From contig NZ_NJGY01000002.1 of assembly GCF_002250505.1 (NCBI RefSeq), forward strand, positions 586,634 to 650,633: a stretch of DNA of 64,000 bases, written 5' to 3'. This document shows, in pieces, positions 1 to 8,978 of the stretch. Numbering within the stretch: the stretch's first letter is position 1; every line of letters starts with the position of its first letter. Below the pieces are notes generated by a model, which was given only the letters and a program-made list of their open reading frames with translations, was not told the origin of the DNA and did no database searches. This DNA comes from Janthinobacterium sp. PC23-8. GTDB taxonomy: Bacteria > Pseudomonadota > Gammaproteobacteria > Burkholderiales > Burkholderiaceae_D. A program made the position numbers and the translations under genes.

Positions 1-1
1 C

Positions 2-3000
2 GCCAACTTCACGGCCGGCGCAAGCACCTCGCTGGCCAACTATAGCCTGCCAACCGTCGCCACCGGCAGCGCCGCCATTACGCCAAAGGCACTTGGCGCC
101 AGCCTGAGCGGCGTGGGCAAGGTCTACGACGGCAGCACGACCGCCGTGCTGAACGGCGCCAACTATCTGCTGACGGGCCTGGTCACCGGCGAGTCGGCCA
201 GCGTCAGCCAGACGGCCGGCCTGTACAACTCGGCCGATGTGCTGGGCGCGAACAGCGTCAGCGCCAGCCTGTCCGGCGCCAACTTCACGGCCGGCGCAAG
301 CACCTCGCTGGCCAACTATAGCCTGCCAAGCGTCGCCACCGGCAGCGCCAGCATCACGGCCAAGGCCCTTAGCGCCACCCTGAGCGGCGTGGGCAAGGTC
401 TACGACGGCAGCACGGCCGCCACGCTGACCGGCGCCAATTATCAGCTGACAGGCCTGGTCGCAGGCGAATCGGCCAGCGTCAGCCAGACGGCCGGCCTGT
501 ACAACTCCGCCGATGTGCTGGGCGCGAACAGCGTCAGCGCCAGCCTGTCCGGTGCCAACTTCACGGCCGGCGCAAGCACCTCGCTGGCCAACTATAGCCT
601 GCCAACCGTCGCCACCGGCAGCGCCGCCATTACGGCCAAGCCACTCGCCGCCAGCCTGAGCGGCGTGGGCAAGGTCTATGACGGCAACAACAGCGCCTTG
701 CTGGGCGCTGGCAACTTCAACCTGTCGGGTTTTGTCGGCACGCAGTCGGCCAGCGTCACGCACACTGGCGGGGTCTACAACGGCGTCAATGTGGCCACGG
801 CCAACAGCGTCACGACCAGCCTGTCGGCCGGCGACTTTACTGCCGGCGCGGCCACCACGCTGTCCAACTACAGCCTGCCAACCGTTGCCACCGGCAGCGC
901 CAGCATCACGGCCAAGTCCCTGGGCGCCACCATTAGCGGCGTGAGCAAGGTCTACGACGGCGGCACGGCCGCCGCGCTGACCGGCGCCAACTATCAGCTG
1001 ACGGGCCTGGTCGGCGGCGAATCGGCCAGCGTCAGCCAGACGGCCGGCCTGTACAACTCGGCCGATGTGCTGGGCGCGAACAGCGTCAGCGCCAGCCTGT
1101 CCGGCGCCAGCTTCACGGCCGGCGCCAGCACCTCGCTGGCCAACTATAGCCTGCCGACTGTCGCCACCGGCAGCGCCGCCATTACGCCAAAGCCACTTGC
1201 CGCCAGCCTGACGGGAACCATCAGCAAGACCTATGATGGCGGCAACAGCGCCTTGCTGGGCGCAGGCAACTTCAGCCTGACCGGTTTTGTCGGCACGCAG
1301 TCGGCCAGCGTCACGCACACTGGCGGGGTCTACAACGCCGTCAATGTGGCCACGGCCAACAGCGTCACGGCCAGCCTGTCGGCCGGCGACTTTACTGCCG
1401 GTGCGGCCACCACGCTGTCCAACTACAGCCTGCCAACCGTCGCCACCGGCAGCGCCAGCATCACGGCCAAGGCCTTGGGCGCCACCCTGACGGGCGCACT
1501 GGGCCGCAGCTACGACGGTACGGCGCTGGCCAGTCTGACGGGCAGCAACTTCGTACTAAGCGGTCTGGCAGCGGGCGAGTCCATCAATGTCGCCCCCCTC
1601 AATGGCAGCTATGACAGCCGCAATGCGGGCACGCGCACGGTCAGCGCGACCCTGGCTGGCAGCGACTTCACTGCCGGTTCAGGCACCGTGCTGGGCAACT
1701 ACGTGCTGCCGACCAGCGCTGCAGGAACGGCCGTCATCACGCCAAAAGCCATCACACTGAGCGCCCCTGTGGTCAGCAAGGTCTACGACGGCACGCTGGC
1801 CTATTCGGCCAGCGCGGGCGATTTGTCCACCCTGTCGGCGGCGCTGGTGCAAGGCGACACCGTCAGCGGCGCCACCTTCAGCTATGCCGACAAGAACGCC
1901 GGCAATGGCAGCAAGGCGGTCAACCTGACGCAAGCGCAAATCAGCGACGGCAATGGCGGCGCCAACTACAGCGTCAGCCTGGCCGGCAACAGCAACAGCA
2001 CGATTACCCCACGCGTGCTCAACGCCAGCGCCACCGGCGCCAATCGCGTGTACGACACCTCGACCAACGCCAGCGTCAGCCTGATTGACGACCGTATCGC
2101 CGGCGACGTGCTGACCTTGTCGAACAGCTCGGCCAGCTTTGCCGACAAGAATGCGGGCAGCAACAAGCTCGTCACCGTCAGCGGCATCGCCGCCGGCGGC
2201 GCGGATGCGGGCAATTACACGCTCGCCTCCGGCACCGCGACCACCACTGCCAGCATTACCCCGGCCACCTTGCAGGTGACGGGCGTGTCGGCGCAGGACC
2301 GTGCCTACGATACCTCGCTTGCCGCCGGCCTGAGCGGCACCGCAGTGGTCACAGCCCTGGGCAGCGATATCGTCAAGGTCACCGGCACCGGCATCGGCCA
2401 GTTCCTTGATAAAAACGCCGGCAGCGGCAAGGCGATCACCGTCACCGGCTACGCCTCCAGCGACAGCAACTATGTGCTGGCGCAGCCGACCGGCTTGAGC
2501 GCCACCGTCACGCCGGCCGTGCTGGCCTTGTCGGGCCTGAACCCGGGCGTCTCGAAAACCTATGACGGCAGCACCAGGGTGACGATCACGGGCGCGCCGA
2601 CCGTCAGCGGCTTCGGCAATGAAGTGGTGACGGTGGGCGGCGTCGGCAGCGGCCAGTTCGCCGACAAAAATGCCGGCACCGGCAAGACCATCACGGTGTC
2701 CGGCTTGACCGCCAGCGACAGCAACTACGCCATCGGCCAGCAGGCCGGCCTGACGGGCACCATTGCGCCGGCCCAGCTGACCCTGGCCCCGGTCACTGCC
2801 GCCACGCGCAGCTACGACGGCACCAGCAATGCGCAGATCAATGCCGCCAGCTATGCCTTCACGGGCCTGGTCAGCGGCGATTCGGTGAATGTGGTCAAGA
2901 CAACAGGCAGCTTCGACAGCCGCAATGCGGGCAACCGCACGGTCAGCATCGGCCTGGCGGCCGGCGACTATACGGCTGGCAACGGTACCGTGCTCGCCAA

Positions 3001-6000
3001 CTACCTGCTGCCGACCCTGGCAACAGGCAGCGGCGTGATCACCGCCAAAACCATCACGCTCAATGCCCCTTCCATCAGCAAGGTCTACGACGGCACCCTG
3101 GCCTATTCGGCCAGCGCGGGCGATTTGTCCGCCCTGTCGGCGGCGCTGGTGCAAGGCGACACCGTCAGCGGCGCCGCCTTCAGCTATGCCGACAAGAACG
3201 CCGGCAATGGCAACAAGGCAGTCAACCTGACGCAAGCGCAAATCAGCGACGGCAATGGCGGCGCCAACTACAGCGTCACCCTGGCCGGCAACAGCAACAG
3301 CACGATTACCCCACGCGTGCTGAACGCCAGCGCCACCGGCGCCAATCGCGTGTACGACACCTCGACCAACGCCAGCGTCAGCCTGATTGACGACCGTATC
3401 GCCGGCGACGTGCTGACCTTGTCGAACAGCTCGGCCAGCTTTGCCGACAAGAATGCAGGCAGCAACAAGGCCGTCACCGTCAGCGGCATCGCCGCCGGCG
3501 GCGCGGATGCGGGCAATTACACGCTCGCCTCCGGCACCGCGACCACCACTGCCAGCATTACCCCGGCCACCTTGCAGGTGACGGGCGTGTCGGCGCAGGA
3601 CCGTGCCTACGATACCTCGCTTGCCGCCGGCCTGAGCGGCACCGCAGTGGTCACAGCCCTGGGCAGCGATATCGTCAAGGTCACCGGCACCGGCATCGGC
3701 CAGTTCCTTGATAAAAACGCCGGCAGCGGCAAGGCGATCACCGTCACCGGCTACGCCTCCAGCGACAGCAACTATGTGCTGGCGCAGCCGACCGGCTTGA
3801 GCGCCACCGTCACGCCGGCCGTGCTGGCCTTGTCGGGCCTGAACCCGGGCGTCTCGAAAACCTATGACGGCAGCACCAGGGTGGCGATCACGGGCGCGCC
3901 GACCGTCAGCGGCTTCGGCAATGAAGTGGTGACGGTGGGCGGCGTCGGCAGCGGCCAGTTCGCCGACAAAAATGCCGGCACCGGCAAGACCATCACGGTG
4001 TCCGGCTTGACCGCCAGCGACAGCAACTACGCCATCGGCCAGCAGGCCGGCCTGACGGGCACCATTGCGCCGGCCCAGCTGACCCTGGCCCCGGTCACTG
4101 CCGCCACGCGCAGCTACGACGGCACCAGCAATGCGCAGATCAATGCCGCCAGCTATGCCTTCACGGGCCTGGTCAGCGGCGATTCGGTCACCGTGAACAA
4201 GACGGCGGGCACCTTCGACAGCCGCAATGCGGGCAACCGCAGCGTAAGCATCGGCCTGGCGGCCGGCGACTATACGGCTGGCAACGGTACCGTGCTCGCC
4301 AACTACCTGCTGCCGACACTGGCAACAGGCAGCGGCGTGATCACCGCCAAAACCATCGTGCTCAATGCCCCTTCCATCAGCAAGGTCTACGATGGCACGC
4401 TGGCCTATTCGGCCAGCGCGGGCGATTTGTCCGCCCTGTCGGCGGCGCTGGTGCAAGGCGACACCGTCAGCGGCGCCGCCTTCAGCTATGCCGACAAGAA
4501 CGCCGGCAATGGCAACAAGGCAGTCAACCTGACGCAAGCGCAAATCAGCGACGGCAATGGCGGCGCCAACTACAGCGTCACCCTGGCCGGCAACAGCAAC
4601 AGCACGATTACCCCACGCGTGCTGAACGCCAGCGCCACCGGCGCCAATCGCGTGTACGACACCTCGACCAACGCCAGCGTCAGCCTGATTGACGACCGCA
4701 TCGCCGGCGACGTGCTGACCTTGTCGAACACTGCGGCCAGCTTTGCCGACAAGAATGCAGGCAGCAACAAGGTCGTCACCGTCAGCGGCATCGCCGCCGG
4801 CGGCGCAGATGCGGGCAATTACACGCTCGCCTCCGGTACCGCGACCACCACCGCCAGCATTACCCCGGCCACCTTGCAGGTGACGGGCGTGTCGGTACTG
4901 CAGCGCAGTTATGACCGCAGCCTGAACGCGGTATTGGGCGGCGCACCGACCGTCACGGCGCTGGGCACTGACGTGGTCAGCGTGGTGGGCACGGCCAGCG
5001 GCAGCTATGCCGACAAGAACGTGGGCAGCGGGAAGGCGGTGACGGTCAACGGGTATCGCTCCAGCGACAGCAACTACGTGCTGCTGCAGCCGACCGGCCT
5101 GACGGGTACCGTTACGCCAGCCGTGCTGCAGGTCAGCGGCTTGACCCTGGCGGCGGCCAAGACCTATGACGGCACGCGCAACGTGACGCTGTCGGGCACG
5201 GCGAGCGTCACGGGTCTGGACGGCGAAGTGGTGACGGTGGGCGGCAATGGCAGCGGCCAGTTCGCCGACAAAAATGTCGGCACGGGCAAGGTCATCACCC
5301 TGGTCGGCTACACCGCGAGCGACAGCAATTACGCCATCGGCCAGGAGCCGGGGCTGGTGGGCAGCATCACGCCTGCCGCGATCACGGTGACCGGCGTGCG
5401 CGCCAACGGCAAGAGCTTCGACGGCAACACCAGCGCCACCCTCAGCGGCGTGGGCGCCATCAATGTGATCGGCGCAGACGTGGTGACCCTGGGCGGCACC
5501 GCCAGCGCCAGCTTTGCCGACGCCACGGCCGGCACGGCCAAGCCGGTGACCGTCAGCGGCTATGCGCTCGCTGGCGCCGACGCCGGCAACTATGCCCTGC
5601 GCCAGCCGCAGGGCCTATCCGCCGATATCGCCGACACCGCCGTGCAAGTGCCGCCACCGGCGGTAGTGACGCCGCCACCGCTGCCGAGTCTGCCGCTGGC
5701 CGCACAGCGGGCGGCACCGGGCCTGAGCATGCCACCGCTCGGCAACTTGCCAGGCACCGGCACGGGCCTGAGCAGCGCGGCGCCGGCCGCCACGCCGGCC
5801 CCATCCAGCGCTGCGCCGGCCCCGTCCAGCGCAACATCGGCCACCACGCCGGCCCCAGCCAGCGCCACGCCGGCCCCGTCCAGCGCAGCATCGGCCGCCA
5901 CGCCGGCCCCAGCCAGCGACACGCCAGCCCCGTCCAGCGCAGCATCGGCCGCCACGCCGGCCCCAGCCAGCGACACGCCGGCCGCCACGCCAGCCCCGGC

Positions 6001-6352
6001 CAGCGCCACGCCGGCGGCGCAAGCCAATACGGCCGGCATCACGGTCGCGCTGGTACGTCCGCCGTCGTTGCAGCAAGGCGGCGCGATTACGGTGTCGGTG
6101 CCCAAGCAGATCGTCGACGCCGGCAATGGCTTCGGCTTCCCGCTGCCGGCGCAGGTAGTCGAAGCGGCCGCCGTCAACCGCGTGCCGGTGCAGGCGCAGC
6201 TGGCCGACGGCAGCGCGCTGCCGTCGTGGATCAGCTACAACACCGACAGCAAGTCGTTTGTGGTCACGCAGGTGCCCGGCGGCGCATTGCCGGTGCAGAT
6301 CGTGCTGGTGATCGGCGCCCAGCGCACCACCATGGTGGTCGCCGAACGCTGA
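2..6352 (+). CDS. Giant YDG-repeat secreted adhesin-like protein, 3' part
   Basis: The frame is open at the left edge, so the start and any secretion signal lie outside the window; about 2115 residues are seen. The visible part is almost wholly repetitive: roughly 92-residue units carrying a K-x-YDG motif near their start (VGKVYDG, ISKTYDG), then 434-residue higher-order units with YDG and ADKNAG motifs. These resemble the YDG/MBG-type domains of filamentous-haemagglutinin-like exoproteins, which form long beta-rich stalks on the cell surface. A low-complexity Pro/Ala/Ser linker (about 5.64-6.02 kb, built on TPAPAS and APSSA) precedes a compact non-repetitive end of about 110 residues finishing TTMVVAER. 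The role is probably adhesion or biofilm, exported by two-partner secretion; that rests on family resemblance because no partner gene is visible. A strong terminator follows the stop. Confidence 0.85.
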   Translation, partial: ANFTAGASTSLANYSLPTVATGSAAITPKALGASLSGVGKVYDGSTTAVLNGANYLLTGLVTGESASVSQTAGLYNSADVLGANSVSASLSGANFTAGASTSLANYSLPSVATGSASITAKALSATLSGVGKVYDGSTAATLTGANYQLTGLVAGESASVSQTAGLYNSADVLGANSVSASLSGANFTAGASTSLANYSLPTVATGSAAITAKPLAASLSGVGKVYDGNNSALLGAGNFNLSGFVGTQSASVTHTGGVYNGVNVATANSVTTSLSAGDFTAGAATTLSNYSLPTVATGSASITAKSLGATISGVSKVYDGGTAAALTGANYQLTGLVGGESASVSQTAGLYNSADVLGANSVSASLSGASFTAGASTSLANYSLPTVATGSAAITPKPLAASLTGTISKTYDGGNSALLGAGNFSLTGFVGTQSASVTHTGGVYNAVNVATANSVTASLSAGDFTAGAATTLSNYSLPTVATGSASITAKALGATLTGALGRSYDGTALASLTGSNFVLSGLAAGESINVAPLNGSYDSRNAGTRTVSATLAGSDFTAGSGTVLGNYVLPTSAAGTAVITPKAITLSAPVVSKVYDGTLAYSASAGDLSTLSAALVQGDTVSGATFSYADKNAGNGSKAVNLTQAQISDGNGGANYSVSLAGNSNSTITPRVLNASATGANRVYDTSTNASVSLIDDRIAGDVLTLSNSSASFADKNAGSNKLVTVSGIAAGGADAGNYTLASGTATTTASITPATLQVTGVSAQDRAYDTSLAAGLSGTAVVTALGSDIVKVTGTGIGQFLDKNAGSGKAITVTGYASSDSNYVLAQPTGLSATVTPAVLALSGLNPGVSKTYDGSTRVTITGAPTVSGFGNEVVTVGGVGSGQFADKNAGTGKTITVSGLTASDSNYAIGQQAGLTGTIAPAQLTLAPVTAATRSYDGTSNAQINAASYAFTGLVSGDSVNVVKTTGSFDSRNAGNRTVSIGLAAGDYTAGNGTVLANYLLPTLATGSGVITAKTITLNAPSISKVYDGTLAYSASAGDLSALSAALVQGDTVSGAAFSYADKNAGNGNKAVNLTQAQISDGNGGANYSVTLAGNSNSTITPRVLNASATGANRVYDTSTNASVSLIDDRIAGDVLTLSNSSASFADKNAGSNKAVTVSGIAAGGADAGNYTLASGTATTTASITPATLQVTGVSAQDRAYDTSLAAGLSGTAVVTALGSDIVKVTGTGIGQFLDKNAGSGKAITVTGYASSDSNYVLAQPTGLSATVTPAVLALSGLNPGVSKTYDGSTRVAITGAPTVSGFGNEVVTVGGVGSGQFADKNAGTGKTITVSGLTASDSNYAIGQQAGLTGTIAPAQLTLAPVTAATRSYDGTSNAQINAASYAFTGLVSGDSVTVNKTAGTFDSRNAGNRSVSIGLAAGDYTAGNGTVLANYLLPTLATGSGVITAKTIVLNAPSISKVYDGTLAYSASAGDLSALSAALVQGDTVSGAAFSYADKNAGNGNKAVNLTQAQISDGNGGANYSVTLAGNSNSTITPRVLNASATGANRVYDTSTNASVSLIDDRIAGDVLTLSNTAASFADKNAGSNKVVTVSGIAAGGADAGNYTLASGTATTTASITPATLQVTGVSVLQRSYDRSLNAVLGGAPTVTALGTDVVSVVGTASGSYADKNVGSGKAVTVNGYRSSDSNYVLLQPTGLTGTVTPAVLQVSGLTLAAAKTYDGTRNVTLSGTASVTGLDGEVVTVGGNGSGQFADKNVGTGKVITLVGYTASDSNYAIGQEPGLVGSITPAAITVTGVRANGKSFDGNTSATLSGVGAINVIGADVVTLGGTASASFADATAGTAKPVTVSGYALAGADAGNYALRQPQGLSADIADTAVQVPPPAVVTPPPLPSLPLAAQRAAPGLSMPPLGNLPGTGTGLSSAAPAATPAPSSAAPAPSSATSATTPAPASATPAPSSAASAATPAPASDTPAPSSAASAATPAPASDTPAATPAPASATPAAQANTAGITVALVRPPSLQQGGAITVSVPKQIVDAGNGFGFPLPAQVVEAAAVNRVPVQAQLADGSALPSWISYNTDSKSFVVTQVPGGALPVQIVLVIGAQRTTMVVAER
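113..1490 (+). repeat. Tandem 276-bp (92-residue) YDG units
   Basis: The GVGKVYDG-type motif recurs with starts at about 113, 389, 665 and 941, exactly 276 bp apart, then near 1220 with one extra codon. Units alternate between two subtypes, one with YNSADVLGANSVSASL and one with YNGVNVATANSV. Several copies are almost identical at DNA level, which indicates recent duplication or gene conversion. Confidence 0.9.
1771..4893 (+). repeat. 1302-bp near-perfect tandem repeat, about 2.4 copies
   Basis: Copy 1 runs from about 1771, copy 2 from about 3073, and a partial copy 3 from about 4375 to 4893. Matching landmarks (for example the short antisense frames at 1966, 3268 and 4570) are spaced exactly 1302 bp, or 434 codons. 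The copies differ by only scattered substitutions such as AGC/GCC swaps. Being in frame, gain or loss of a unit would change protein length without breaking the reading frame. Short-read assemblies could also collapse it. Confidence 0.92.
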
Positions 6353-6373
6353 TAGGGAGTAGCGGCATGAAGG

Positions 6374-6403
6374 GCGCGTCCTGCAAGGGACGCGCTTTTT
6401 TTT
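6374..6403 (+). terminator. Rho-independent terminator of the YDG-repeat gene
   Basis: GCGCGTCC, a 6-nt loop (TGCAAG) and GGACGCGC form a perfect 8-bp stem followed by eight T residues, about 20 nt after the stop codon. Confidence 0.93.
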
Positions 6404-6742
6404 CCGCCGGGATGAACTGCCCACGCTCGGCCCTGGCCCACGGAGGCGGCCGCATGTACGGCGCCGGCTGGGCCGCCGATTCGGCCGGCGAAGCCAGGCG
6501 CATGGTCATCGCGCGCGCAGGAATATCGACCACGCCGTGCTGGCCGATCTTTTCCGTGAAGCGCGCCCTGGCTTGCTCGGTAATTGGCGGCATTGCGGTT
6601 GCTGGCCTCGCCCCAATCGGGGTTTCCTTCCTGGCGGTGTTGGCGAGCTAAAACGGCCAATATCGGCGAGCACCGCGGCACTGTCAATCGAGCGGGGAAA
6701 GACGCACTGGCCGCCCTCCCCCTGCTTTACGACAGTTCGCTA
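6404..6742. other. Intergenic stretch, no supported gene
   Basis: This lies between the adhesin terminator and the convergent glycosidase gene. A minus-strand frame beginning near 6593 (MPPITEQARARF) has reasonable codon use for about 60 residues. However, it has no Shine-Dalgarno sequence, runs through the terminator hairpin and resembles nothing I recognise, so I do not call it. Confidence 0.4.
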
Positions 6743-8752
6743 TCAGTACGACAGGCCGTAGCCGAATTTGTACAGCGGCCGCGCCGTGTCATACGGCACG
6801 TCGGACTTCTGCGCCTGCACTTCGCCCATAGCCGATGGCAGCTCGAACGGCAGCTTGCCTTCCGGCTTGGCCTTGCCGGTCAACACGTCGAACAGCGCAC
6901 CGTCGCTGACGCCGAAGTTGCCGATAATGGCGCTGGCCTTGTCCTGCACGTTGCCGAGAATGGCCGGGCGGTCCAGGTAGACCGTAACCACGGTTTTCGG
7001 CGCCAATCTGGCGGCATTCTTGATCGCCTCGTAGCCGGCGTCGCCATCGATGAAATTGAGGCGGCCTTCGTGCTGCATGCTGCCGAAGATGTAGTTCGGG
7101 TGCAGGATTTCATACGGCGCAGCCACGCGCAGCAGGGCCACGTCGGCTTCCTGCGGGGTCGCCACCACAGTGTAGCCGTACTGGCGGGCGACGGCCGCGT
7201 CGATGCCGTACAAGTACACCTTCTTGACGGTGGCGGCCAGCGGCAGCACCTTGTCCTTGTTTTCCAGCAGCACCAGCGAACGGCGCTGGGCGTCCAGGCC
7301 GGCCGCGACAAAGTCGGCCTTGCCCACCGTGGCGGCGGCTTTTACCGTGTCGACAAACGGATGCTCGAACAGGCCCTGCCTGAATTTCTGCAACAGGATG
7401 CGACGCGCCGAAGCGTTGATGCGTGCCTCCGTCAGCTGGCCGCGCTGCACGGCTTGCGTCAGGTAAGGCGCTTCCGTCACGCCGCCGAACTGGTCCATGC
7501 CGGCATTGACGGCCTTGACATAGCGCTCGGCCTTGGTGGCGTTTTCCATGCCCCAAGGTGTGCCGAAACCGAAAAACGACGGCGCCACGCCGGCTGCGGT
7601 GCCGTTACGGCAGTTGGCGTCGCAGTCGGACGTGATGCCCCAGTCGGACAGGATCACGCCTTCGAAGCCGTATTTGCCGCGCAGCAGGTCGGTCAGCAGG
7701 GCCTTGCTGAAGCCGGCCCCCACCTGCTCCAGGGTGATGCCGTCGATGGTGACATTGCCGTCCGGCATGGCATAGGTCGGCATCACGGAGGCGGCCCTGG
7801 CGTTGAAGGCGCCCTCGAACGGTTTCACGTGATACGCAAAATTATTGCCCGGGTAGCTCATGTAGCGGCCATAGTAATTGTGGCCGTCAAAGCCCTCTTT
7901 GGTGGCGCCATAGCCGACCCAGTGCTTGACGACGGCCACCACGCTGCCGTCGTGCAGGCCGGTGTTGCCGTCCTGGAAGCCTTCGATATAATTCTGCACC
8001 ATGCGCTTGGCCAGTTCGGCGTCTTCCCCAAACGTGCCGTTGATGCGCGACCAGCGCGGCTCGGTGGCCAGGTCCGCCTGTGGCGACAGCGCCTGCGTGA
8101 TGCCGACGGCCAGGTATTCCTGGCGCGCGATATCGCCGAAGCGGCGCACCAGCGCGTTGTCGCCAATGGCCGCCAGGCCCAGGGTTTCAGGCCACTGCGA
8201 AAAGCCGTTGGTCGAGGTGCTGGCGCCCACCGAGTACTGGAAGTGGTGGCGCGGGTCGGTGCTGATCGACACCGGGATGCCGTGGCGCGTGGTTTCGCTC
8301 AGCGCCTGCACCTTGTTGTACTGCGCCGCCATATTGGCCGAGTCGCCGGCCATGCGGGTAATAAACGTATTGATGTACTGCTTGACGATCAGCTCTTGCA
8401 GGGCGGTGAGGTCGTAGCCGCTGCCCTGGCCGATGCCGGTCGGATCCGCCACGGTGGGCGCCGTGCCGTGCATCATCAGGCCGGCTTTTTCGTCGAGAGT
8501 CATGCGCGCGATCAGGTCGTCGGCGCGCGCCTCGGCCGTCAGGCGCCAGTCCTCGTAGGGGTCGATCTTGCCATTGCGGTTCATGTCCTTGAAGGTATAG
8601 CTGTCGACCTTGAGCTGGTTGTAGGTCGTGGTGCCGAATACGGGCTGGGTGTAGCCTGGGCCGTCGCTGTCGCTGCTGCCGCAGGCGGCAAGGGCGAGCG
8701 TGGCAACGCATCCGGCGACCACGCGGGTCATCGGTTTCAAAGTGCAATGCAT
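6743..8752 (-). CDS. Glycoside hydrolase family 3 lipoprotein (beta-glucosidase-like)
   Basis: Hydrolyses terminal beta-linked sugars from oligosaccharides, probably in the periplasm or anchored to the outer membrane. I start it at MHCTLKPM (669 residues) because AGGAG stands 6 nt upstream and it opens with a lipoprotein signal ending in the lipobox LAAC, lipidated Cys at residue 24. A longer reading from 8812 would bury the signal. A short MNRNGKIDPYEDWR segment, typical of this GH3 subgroup, follows near residues 57-70. The TIM-barrel domain carries the KH motif (about 276-277) and the nucleophile in GVILSDWG (Asp about 370). The C-terminal domain extends to KFGYGLSY. The length fits GH3 enzymes without a fibronectin III tail. 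It is divergent from an AraC regulator that probably controls it; the exact sugar is not predictable. Confidence 0.9.
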   Translation of the reverse strand: MHCTLKPMTRVVAGCVATLALAACGSSDSDGPGYTQPVFGTTTYNQLKVDSYTFKDMNRNGKIDPYEDWRLTAEARADDLIARMTLDEKAGLMMHGTAPTVADPTGIGQGSGYDLTALQELIVKQYINTFITRMAGDSANMAAQYNKVQALSETTRHGIPVSISTDPRHHFQYSVGASTSTNGFSQWPETLGLAAIGDNALVRRFGDIARQEYLAVGITQALSPQADLATEPRWSRINGTFGEDAELAKRMVQNYIEGFQDGNTGLHDGSVVAVVKHWVGYGATKEGFDGHNYYGRYMSYPGNNFAYHVKPFEGAFNARAASVMPTYAMPDGNVTIDGITLEQVGAGFSKALLTDLLRGKYGFEGVILSDWGITSDCDANCRNGTAAGVAPSFFGFGTPWGMENATKAERYVKAVNAGMDQFGGVTEAPYLTQAVQRGQLTEARINASARRILLQKFRQGLFEHPFVDTVKAAATVGKADFVAAGLDAQRRSLVLLENKDKVLPLAATVKKVYLYGIDAAVARQYGYTVVATPQEADVALLRVAAPYEILHPNYIFGSMQHEGRLNFIDGDAGYEAIKNAARLAPKTVVTVYLDRPAILGNVQDKASAIIGNFGVSDGALFDVLTGKAKPEGKLPFELPSAMGEVQAQKSDVPYDTARPLYKFGYGLSY

Positions 8753-8910
8753 GATTGTCTCCTGTATTTTTGTAGGTATCAAGGTCCGCCGTGCAGGCCG
8801 GCCTTGATGCAATATAACGTGAGAGTCCGTGAGTTTTTTGACTGCACGGAACAGCGTTTATACCGCCGAGAACAATTTTTGGCATTGATGTACGGTAAGC
8901 AACAAACAAC

Positions 8911-8932
8911 AGCACTTTCCAACAAAAGTGCT
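8911..8932. promoter_or_regulatory. Inverted repeat between the GH3 and AraC genes
   Basis: AGCACTTT and AAAGTGCT, perfect 8-bp arms with a 6-nt spacer, lie about 47 bp upstream of the AraC start in the shared divergent promoter region. This is a plausible regulator site. Being a palindrome rather than a direct repeat it is not the classic AraC layout, so the binding protein is uncertain. Confidence 0.5.
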
Positions 8933-8978
8933 AGTATTTGTGAAAAATTACTACAAGTGCGCAGACACTGGAGACACC

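Noticed and set aside
1679-4543. 954-codon open frame antisense to the YDG repeats
   Set aside because: Arises from the GC-rich repeat structure read backwards; Arg/Gly/Ala-rich, repeats in step with the sense gene, no start site.
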